The notes under the pieces: generated by a model
Told to the model about the DNA's origin: nothing
The model's database searches: none
Seen by the model: only the letters and a program-made list of their open reading frames with translations
Shown here: piece by piece, positions 1 through 8,500 of the stretch
How the letters are laid out: each line of letters opens with the position of its first letter
Position numbering within the stretch: position 1 is the stretch's first letter
Assembly (NCBI GenBank): GCA_001247695.2
Contig: LGRX02034310.1
Location: 1 to 26,223 of the forward strand
Length of the DNA: 26,223 bases
Direction: 5' to 3'
Origin: Cymbomonas tetramitiformis
Lineage: Eukaryota > Chlorophyta > Pyramimonadophyceae > Pyramimonadales > Pyramimonadaceae
Program-made: the position numbers and the translations under genes

Positions 1-448
1 GCGCATGGTAAGATGCTGACTTCATGTACCTACGCTTCCTGGCCTCAAAAGCCCGCTGGACTTTCGCTACCATGTCCACGAAACGCCTGATGAAGAGCGC
101 TCTGTCCTCACTCTTACTACCAGTGTACTGGAGTCTGACGTCTTCCTTGTCAAGTGAGTGGCTCTCCTTGTCATAGTGATCCATCTCGTCTACGTCGTCA
201 AACGCACAGAGAAACTGGTTTGCAGGCGCTGAGGCTGCTACTGCTGCTGCGAGTGCTGTTGCTTCTAGCGCTGTTGCTGCTGGTGATGGCGGTGCGGAGG
301 GAGTGGTTTCTGAGCCCGACCCCTCTGCGCTCATATATTCCGTGTCAAGGTCCTGACTGGCCCGCTCTCGTGCCAGCCGTCGTGCCTCACGTTCTCTGGA
401 ATGGACAGAGGCAGCGCTTGGCTCTGCCTCGCCCTCCGTGGTGAAGTA
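1..448 (-). CDS. Exon of unrecognised protein, runs off left edge
   Basis: Read on the minus strand from 448 to 1, this frame stays open for 149 codons to the window edge. It is preceded by a CAG acceptor-like site at 449-451, and an in-frame TGA lies a few codons further upstream, so either it is an internal exon or translation starts at the ATG at 334. The peptide runs from a mixed charged N-terminal part (SRERE, LARERA) into a Ser/Pro/Ala-rich low-complexity stretch. An acidic segment (FDDVDEMDHYDKE) follows, then a probably helical basic segment (RRFVDMVAKVQRAFEARKRR). Balanced composition and absence of stops argue that it is coding. I do not recognise the family; a retroelement gag-like protein or a cellular regulator would both fit. 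Its downstream part lies outside the window. Confidence 0.45.
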
Positions 449-542
449 CTGTGTTGATGCTCAGCCAACGGGACCAAGGAAGAGTCCCCTCTCTCAGCGC
501 AAAGCTCGTTCCCCAGTAGACTGGAGGCTTGACTCAGACTGG

Positions 543-1984
543 CTTAGGCCAGTGCACTGAGTGCCCCTGGATTCGCCTTGCTGAACAAGTGAAAGAACGA
601 AACGCGTGTGGGCAGCGAACGCCTAAAGGTCCAGCACTGTGCTTCAGCGCTCTGAATCAGCAGCAGATGCAGAATATTCGTGCGAGGAAAAGTTAAAGCT
701 GGGCCAGTGTGCTGAGCACTTCTGGATTAGCTGGGCCAGAGTTCATCAAGAGCACAATGACAGTGAGGGCAACTCCACAACACCAAGAATAGCACTGATA
801 TGCAGCGGTGTGAGCTAGGCCAGTGTGCTGAGCACCCCTGGATTCACAACACCACTGCTAATCAAGGGAACCATGGCTGGCATGTAAGCTCACTCCCCAG
901 TCCAGTCCAGTAAACAAGTAGCAGAGTTGGAAGCTAAGCCAGTGTGCTGAGCACCCTGGATTCGCAGCACTACTGCTGATTCAGAAGGTGGCCCGTGACA
1001 TGAGGGCCTCACCGGCTGACCAATACTGTAGAAAAGATAGAAGAATTCTCCAACACATTATGATAAAGCACCAGAAGGTCACTCCAGTAGTGAGCAGCAC
1101 TCCAGGCTGGAAACGTAATTAACTCTGAATCCACCGGGTAACTGTGTCACACCAGGGAATATCGCTTGAAAGCCCACTCAGTTGTCGCCTTCAGGGCTGA
1201 TGCTGCTGCCAGTCCTCTGGCAAGCTCTTCCTCTGCTTCAGGCTTAGGCCAGTACACCAGGGGTGTCCCTGGATTAACCGTCAGTCAAGGTGGAGCTGCC
1301 CAAGAAACCGTAAGTTGCCGTTCCAGACATAGAGCAGTGATTCACTGCTGATCCACTTCTTCGCTGGTAAGTAAAAGCAGATGTCGCCGCTAATTAGCTC
1401 CTAGGCCAAGCACACCTGCCTTTCAGCTAGGCCAGTACACCAGGGGTGTCCCTGGATTCACTTCAGACAAGGTGGCCAGCTGGAGAACCCACTGGAAGAT
1501 AGTTCATCAAGGTGCACATTAGCTGTTGATCCACTCTTAGCCGGTAAGACAGGGCAGATGCCGCTGCTGATTAGCTCCCAGGTGACACACACCTGCCTTT
1601 CAGTTAAGCCAGTGCACCAGGGGTGCCCCTGGATTCACTTCAAGCAAGGTGGTCAGCTGAAAGAACCACTGAGAGCTGCTCATCCAGGTGTACATTAACT
1701 GCTGATTAACTTTGTCGCCGCCGCCGCCCAAGCTCATGCCGTGCTGATTAGCTCAAAACTGGAGGACACCTGTCAGCAGCTAGGCCAGTGCACCAGGGGT
1801 GCCCCTGGATTCACTGCAGAACAAGGTGTTGAGCATATCACTGTGTAGAAGGAGGCCGCTCATGACTAGTGAATTCAAAGCTGATCCGTCGCCGCCGTCA
1901 CTGGAAGCTCTTTCAGTGCAAGTACCACCAAGTTCAGGGAAGAAAAAGGGTCCGCCAGTGCACCGTGGGTGCCCCTGGAGTCGC
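543..1984. repeat. Nine-copy interspersed/tandem repeat with palindromic core
   Basis: A core of about 35 bp recurs at roughly 543, 698, 813, 932, 1242, 1426, 1602, 1777 and 1951. Its consensus is TAGGCCAGTGCACC then AGGGGTGCCCCTGGATTC. The last five copies are 174-184 bp apart, and the DNA between them is also related (GCTGATTAGCTC, ACACCTG, CAAGGTGG recur), so this half is a degenerate tandem array with a unit near 175 bp. Copies 2-4 carry GTGCTGAGCAC, and copies 5-8 carry CCAGGGGTGCCCCTGG or CCAGGGGTGTCCCTGG. Both versions are inverted repeats. No coding potential is convincing in it. Confidence 0.75.
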
Positions 1985-3234
1985 CTGACTTCCGAATCCG
2001 CTCTTTCAACTGCTGCTGACTTCTCGCCAAAGGGCCTTCACTTCCGGATTAACACTGAAATAAAAAGCCGCTCCGCGCAGGACATTATTGTTTTGAAAAA
2101 GTATGAAAACAGCAGTAAAATGTATCCGTCAAAATTGATATTATATCACAAAATACGAATTATTGTGTGTACAAAAGCTGTGAGCAGAACTGTCTTAGCA
2201 CTCTAGCACTGGCACGCGAACAGCCACCTAGTACTTGCGAAGGCAAAACAATAATGAGTCCACTAGCCTGACCTTCGGTCAGAGTCTACTTATATCTCAA
2301 TGTCCTGTCACATTTCCCAAAGCTGTAACGGGTTCTAGCCCTTAAATCTTCATCTGGCCAATAGAAAGTCATTATTCCATGCCAGCTCTAACAATGTTAC
2401 CGTTTACCGCATTCTGACTGACACGTCAGCGGCAAAGGAGTCACTGCCATCTTCGTCTTATCATTCCCTGGTCACTTGATGGTGACCATATCTTCTCTGA
2501 CAAGTCTGCATCTCACAGATGGTCATCTTCATAAAGCCTGTCATGCTGTCACCACTGTCATGCGTGTCACCAGCTGAACAAACCCGGCGCGGTACCATGA
2601 AAAGCCGGCGTTTGTTACAGAGTTCTTCTGTGTTCTTCTTCAATGCTCAAACCGCCGTGGGATTCTGCTTGTCTCAGTTCTTCAGTTGCTTTACTTTCTG
2701 TTGTGGATCCACCTTGCCCACTTGGGCCTGGTGGTGCTCAATCTGTGACAGACAACTTACAATTCACTTCAGGATTCTTATTTACTTTGCATCCGACCGC
2801 TGAACTCAGCCCCGCTGACCGGCCTCAAAGTGGCTGAGTTTCTTGGCATTTATCCTGGCAGCTTGGTTAGCTTTAGCCCAGTAGTGGGATGACCGGGTCA
2901 AGACCCCGGCACCCAGCTAGAAGTGATCGGTTTCCACCGAAGTGAATGTTAGGTGTTTGTTTATTATCTCGTGGCTGTATATCCTGTACCTGCTTTGCTA
3001 GGTAGTCACACCCACGGGTGGTGTGCTGGACTTCGGGTTTAGGCTTAGTTATTATGGGCTCTGACTAGCCCCTAGCCTGACCCTGCTTCCGTATCGTGTC
3101 CGTGACATCCTAGCACTGTACTGTACAGTAGTACAGTACAGTAGTACAGTCTTGCTTCACTGTCTGGGTTTCCGAGAGCATAAAGCCTCGGCCAGACACT
3201 GTTTATGTGATTATCAGTTTGATGCTCAGGGAGC
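1985..3234. other. Gene-poor stretch, nothing convincing
   Basis: Short open frames on both strands lack recognisable domains and coding-like composition. Features seen are an AT-rich patch at about 2080-2170, a GC hairpin (ACCGGGTCAAGACCCCGG) near 2891 that resembles a pol III B box, and a short TACAGTAG tandem repeat at 3114-3150. No gene is called. Confidence 0.4.
3114..3150. repeat. TACAGTAG short tandem repeat
   Basis: The words GTACAGTA and GTAGTACAGT are repeated head to tail, and the segment includes the palindrome TACTGTACAGTA. It lies just past the 3' end of the polymerase relic. Confidence 0.6.
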
Positions 3235-4174
3235 TTAGCCGGACAGCGGATCTGTCTTCCTCGCACTAAAATCCATAAGCACCATCTCACCGTTCTCTCC
3301 TCCAACAAATTCGTACTTGCAGTGATATTGTTTATTGCTTATGCATGGTGTTGTAAAACTCTCCTGGATTTTGAAGTATTTTGCTCTTAGCTTTATTTTG
3401 ACGCTCCCCTAATTTGCCATATAAAATGTTTTGCATATCTTTGGAAACCTGTCGCAATCGTCCTGGGTTATATTTGATGTTCGTCTTATCGAGCTTGACA
3501 CCCTCGTGAAATTCAAATTCCTTGACAAACTCGTCAACCTCTTTGTCCGGAGGTCCAGACGCCTCGGTCTTTAACTTAAGAAACATATCGATGTAACTTG
3601 CAAATAGGTCGATAGTAGTTTCTTTCCAATGCTTTACCTCGTATATATCTATAGTCGTATAACCCTTTTCAACGGCTTTGCGGTTCAGCTCTACCGTTGT
3701 CCAAGTACCTACCATCTCATATAATGGAAACGTTAATTTGCCTGTGGTGGCATCAACGTATGGAAGCACGCCGAACTTCAGGTGCTTAGATGGTATAACT
3801 TTGCATTTGACTAACCCAAAGTAACCGTGAATGTTGCAACTTTTAAGGTCGCGTATTACTTCTGGATGACCTTTTGGGAATTTCTTCGTCTTCATAACCG
3901 AAGGATACATTGAATTGTAATCTAGATATCGCAATCGCTCATCATCTTTTACCTCGTAGTACAACCTGCCTATATCTACTCCCCCCCCGTGATACGCCTC
4001 TCTATCAACAATCGCAGACGCCACTTTTTGACGCGCCAACAACTCTTTGCAAGGTGGCGATTGCTTTGCTTCCACAGACTGGTACCAGGAGAACAATTGG
4101 TGTAATCCCCCGTTCGGGCTTGTGGGGCAGCTGTTGAGGTGCCTGATCCAGCACGGCGCACGGGCTACAGTCAT
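3235..4174 (-). pseudogene. Protein-primed family B DNA polymerase relic (Polinton/Maverick-like)
   Basis: This is a remnant of a DNA polymerase of the protein-primed B family, the replicase of Polinton/Maverick elements, related algal viruses and linear organelle plasmids. In the 280-residue frame 3332-4174 I see an exonuclease-like tail (FSWYQSVEA, KELLA) at residues 28-47 and the REAYHGG block at 59-65. Palm motif A, DYNSMYPS, is at 85-92, followed by KFPKGHPEVI, then LPY and GKLTFPL near 137-151, TWTTVEL at 157-163, and motif B (KDMQNILYGK) at 245-254. The Cys-rich stretch usual between FPL and the TWxTVEL block is absent. The frame stops at 3332-3334, but the next frame continues to about 3235 with coding-like residues (YEFVGGENGEMVLMDFSARK), so there is a frameshift near 3336. 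Motif C (DTDS) and everything beyond are missing, and the exonuclease domain is mostly gone. The copy must be non-functional. No partner element genes (integrase, ATPase, protease, capsid) are visible nearby. Its GC is clearly lower than that of the flanks. Confidence 0.85.
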
Positions 4175-5390
4175 ATGCCCTTGGTGGACCGGCCGGCACT
4201 GGTGGCCCCTGTTACTAGAGCTCTAATCGTATCGTGCCAGTGCCGTCCGATCGCAAAATGACGTCAAATAATCGGTCGCAGGCCTAGTGGAGATCTTTAG
4301 ATCGACTGGCCTAGTAATAAGATGTGACACACTGTATAAAACAAACAATAAAAAGGTGTCGATGACGATGCGATGTCGCTCGGCTGTCGGCTCGACTGTA
4401 GATGCCGGATGCCGATCAGGGATGCCGATGCCGCTGCCGCTTCCGCTACCGTGTCATGTCATATCATGTCACGCAACTCTGAACTCGTGTTTTGTGTTTA
4501 TTCTGTTGATCTGTTGCTTTTGAAAATTGGGGAATGTTTTATTTTTTCCGCGATTGGTGGACTGCGACATTCTCGTTTACGACATGGGCTATGTACACAT
4601 TCACGCAGGGTGTCATGGACTCATGATACCGTGAAGTTCCTGTCGCGTGGGCCACCTTGCGACACTCAGGTGTGCTTCGGACACAAATTCTTGGGCATTT
4701 GTGGTGTGGATTTGGATGCTTCGTGGCCAGCATACAAACAAGGCAGTGACATGAGGTGGGATACGCTAATATTGATAAGTTTCTCAATTTCTCACACAAC
4801 ATGTTTCGTGATATTCGCTGCTTGCTCACCGTATGTGCTTCCACGTTATTCATTTGTCGTGGACATGCACGGCGAACGCGCTGTTTGTCGTCCAAGGCAG
4901 CGATTGAATTAAGACGTTTCATATGTGACGCATTTCGACAGTACTAGGGAACGTAGGCGATCTGCACGAACGGGTGAGGAGAACCTTTCTTAAGTTCTGT
5001 CATTCTGCAAATCGTGTTAGTTTCCTACATGCCACCCGGAAAGTCCAAGGCTTGGTCCTTGCCGATGCCACCAGCGCATGAGTGGACGTGGAGACGGCAG
5101 GGCGTTTGTCTGTAGAGCATGATTGGACGTGGAGAAGGCAGGGCGTTTGTCTGTAGCGCCAAACAGTCTCAGGCCACAAACATTTATTCGTTCGCTCGTA
5201 GCCTTGCCCGAGGTCTCGCCTTATAAGCTCGCCGTGAGTGATAAGCGTGTTCACGGACCTTTGGCGTGAAGCGCTCTTGCTGATTGTGTCCTCTGCCGTT
5301 GTGCTTTTCGGCGTTGTGCGCAGTTTGCTGGCAGTTGGAGTGCGTGAGATTCAGAGAGCTCGGCCCATCCAAAGTGGGCATGCTGCCACC
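4175..5390. other. Intergenic region upstream of the AT-hook gene
   Basis: Two unrecognised overlapping frames occur here, a plus-strand one at 4373-4912 and a minus-strand one at 4539-4922. Neither shows a domain or convincing composition. GATGCC-type short repeats lie at 4375-4450, and a 41-bp tandem duplication lies at 5076-5157. Confidence 0.4.
5076..5157. repeat. 41-bp direct tandem duplication
   Basis: Two adjacent units, 5076-5116 and 5117-5157, share GTGGAGA.GGCAGGGCGTTTGTCTGTAG and differ at about three positions. They lie 400 bp upstream of the AT-hook gene. Whether they have a regulatory role is unknown. Confidence 0.8.
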
Positions 5391-5400
5391 CCTATAAGGG
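5390..5400 (+). promoter_or_regulatory. Possible TATA-like element
   Basis: CCCTATAAGGG, an inverted repeat containing TATAAG, lies about 150 bp upstream of the ATG at 5541. It would suit a core promoter of the AT-hook gene, but this rests on sequence resemblance only. Confidence 0.25.
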
Positions 5401-5540
5401 TATGAGCCACGAAGCTACGACAAGTCGAATTGGCGGCGCTCACCTCGAGGTGTCACGACGTCCAGAACACCGCCGCGTTCTTAAAGCCTTTTCGCAACCG
5501 GAGAGCGGTAAGGGCAGTCGCTCGGAAGGCAACCGCTAAT

Positions 5541-8500
5541 ATGCCCGACCCAGTATGGCCGAGGAAGGTTCCGTATGTGGAAGCTGGGATTTCGCGGGCC
5601 CACTCTACTGCTACACAGCAACGTCCAGAGCGTGCTCGGTATGAAACGTCGCTGGACGCCGCTGGGCGTGAAACTTCACTCGATGCGCAGAGCGCAAACA
5701 CCTCCAGGGCATCCAACAAGGAAGCCGGTACCGGCCACCACACATCCGAGCTAGATGCCGCTGCAAGTCGCAAGCGACCTCCAGGCCGGCCCAGGAAGAC
5801 ACCGCAAGGTGACCTGCTCGGGCCGCTGCCGCCTGCCAGCCACCCTGGCGCTCAGACCAAGAACCGCAGAGGCGCAAGCGGGGCGCACCACACGAGGCGG
5901 CTTTACCGCGGCCGCCGGGATGCTGCAGCTGACGAGGTGATGATCGACATGGAGCTGGACTTAAGGGGGGATGAAACGGAGGAGTTAGGGTTTGATCAGA
6001 TGGATGTCGTTGGGAATTCGGCACGAGATTGCAGCCCCCAGACGCGTTTCTTCCAGCCTGACAAAGGAGCCACAGCCAGCTGTCGAGCTGACCTTCAGGC
6101 TGCAGCTTATGAAAGTCCGGAGCAGCGCCGCACGAGCACTCCTGGCGAGGAGGCACTCGCGGGGATGGAGGTGTCGGTGGATCCTGCAGATAATCTAGCG
6201 TTTTCTGACGAGCCTACGGCCGCGGAGGGTTCACTTGGGGCAATGAATTCTGTTGGGAGGGATATAACGCCTGATCGGCCTCCGAAAAGACCCCCGGGCC
6301 GGCCTAGGAAGACCCCTGTCTCGGAGGCGGACCCAGCGGGGGCTGAGATGAGTGAGAACTTATGCGGTGCCACGGCCGCTGTGGGGTTGGTCAGAACAGC
6401 AGGCCGCCCCCGGGAGAGCTCTAGCCTCGAGGTGGGTACGGCGCAGGCTGAGGATACAGAGCGCAGAGCTGGTGGCGCGGCTGCTTTTGGGGTGAAGAGA
6501 CCACCGGGCCGGCCTCGGAAGACCCTCGTGATGGAAGCAGACACGGGAAAGGCTGAGGTCGTTGAGAACTTACATGGTGCCACGGCTGATGTAGGAAAGA
6601 GGAGAACAGCTGGTCGACCTCCGAAATCCCTCGCCTTAGAGGCGGACACAGAAGTGGTGGACCTCTCTGAGAGCTTGCATGCTGCAAATGCTTCTGCAGG
6701 GCTCAAGAGACCGCGAGGACGGCCTCCGAAGCACGCTGCCTTGATGGCGGAGACAGGTGAGGCGGAGGTCGATGCGAGCTTGCAGGATGCCACGGCTGCA
6801 GTGGGGGTGAAGAGACGACCCGGCCGGCCTCCAAAGCACGCTATTATGGAGGCGGGCGCGGGGGAGGCGGAGGTTGTGGAGGGTACCTGCGGGACGACGG
6901 CCGCAGTGGAGGTAAGGGGAACGCCGGGGCGTCCTGAGAGGTGCTCTGCAACCGAGGCAGACAAGGAGGAGGCTCAGGAAATCGTACAGTTGCACGATGC
7001 TACGGCTGCTGTAGGGGTCAAGAGACCACGAGGGCGGCCTCCGAAGCACGCTCCAGGAGCGAAGACGCGAGGTGGTCCCCGGAAGCTGGTGTCTGTCATG
7101 GACATATGCGCCGAGGACGCCGAAGTTGTGGAAGGCTTACGAGGCTCAACAGCCACAGCCGGGGAGAAGAGACCTCGAGGCCGACCTCGGGTAAACCCCA
7201 ACTTTGAGGTTCCCGCCTCGGATTTGGATTTGGATCGTACGGGGGTGCCTGGGAGAGTCCGGCGCGGGCGAGAGCTGCCGGTGCCAGCGCCCACGCGAAG
7301 CATGGCCTCGGAGTGCCGGGAGGTGACAGTGGACTTGCTGCAGCTGGGCCACCAGGAGAGGGTCGCCGCGGAGAAGTCAGCGCGGGGGGGGGAGATGGAC
7401 GACGTGCAGATCAGTGAGACGGAGGAGGAGGCGGAGCCACCGGCAGACGGCGCGGAGGAAGTTGTGCTTGAACGGTGGAAGAGGCCCCCAGGACGGCCTC
7501 GCAAGAAATCGCATTTCGAGATGAGGGCAGTGGATGCTGCTGAGCTGGCAAGGCCCAGCTGCGGCGACCCGCTCCAGGAGGACGCCGAGCCCAGAAGCCG
7601 GGGGCAGCCTGCGCGGCGATCCGCACGTGGGCGCGACAGTGCCTCGGAGTGCCCAGAGGTGACTTTGGACCTGGACCTAATGGTGTGGGGTCACGTACAG
7701 GAGACGGGCGTCTTGGACAAGGCGCCAAGGAGCGGCGAGGTGCAAGAAGAACATGTCACCTCGGAATCACGCGAGGGAGAGGAAAGAAAGCGACAGGACG
7801 ACCAAATATCCCCTGGTCGGGCTACGCCTGAGGCACCCGCCGAGGAGACTCCTGCCAGCGAGGAGGAGGAAGGGGATGGCGCCAGCCTCGAGAGTGTGCC
7901 GGTTACTGTCGAGGAGGTGCCCGCTGGTATCGACTGGTTGGATATTGCTGTCGACGAGGTGCGTGGGAGCATCGAAGGGCTGTCGAGCGCCGTCGACAAG
8001 ATACACAGAAGCGTGGACGGGGGGAAGATTCCTGTTTGTGAGGCTCACGACGCCATCGAGGGGGTGTGGAGTGCTCTTGAGGAGGGCCATGATGGCGTTG
8101 AGGGCGTGGAGGGTGCTATAGGCGAGGCATCTGGGGGTGTGGAGGAGGCGCGGATGGCAGTCGACGAGGTACACGATAGCATCGAGGGGGCGCAGGTCAA
8201 TGCCGATGGGGCGGCGCTTGGTGAGAGGCCAGAGAGCCGAGACTCGGGTTCGCTGTGCCTTGAGACCCAGCAGGGCCTGCCAGAAAGGCAATCTCAGCTC
8301 GAGGGAGCTGTGGGCGGGGAGGCGATTGGTGAGGACATGGAGAGAAGCACACGGCATGAGGGGAGCCTCGATGAAGATGGAGTCCCGCGCCCTGTGCTCC
8401 ATCCGGGTGCTGTGGTGCCAACCAATGGCGCCGGCAGCTGGGCGGAGAATACTTGGCCTGGAGGCTGCAACTGGGTGGAGCATACTCGGCTGGGTGGCGG

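Noticed and set aside
543..1984. Regularly spaced repeats resembling a CRISPR array
   Set aside because: Units drift in sequence, spacing varies from 115 to 310 bp, the DNA between cores is itself repeated, and the context is eukaryotic.
2850..2935. tRNA or tRNA-derived SINE (A-box-like TAGCCCAGTAGTGG, B-box-like GGGTCAAGACC)
   Set aside because: The two boxes are only about 10 nt apart, no cloverleaf or acceptor stem can be formed, and no second copy is seen in the window.
4373..4922. Overlapping plus (179-residue) and minus (127-residue) open frames
   Set aside because: No domain, unconvincing composition, and each is a shadow of the other; neither can be preferred.
5507..5552. 46-nt intron (GCG|GTAAGG to GACCCAG) near the start of the AT-hook gene
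   Set aside because: The sites and a CTAAT branch-like word look good, but splicing would change phase (0 to 1) and destroy the downstream AT-hook frame.
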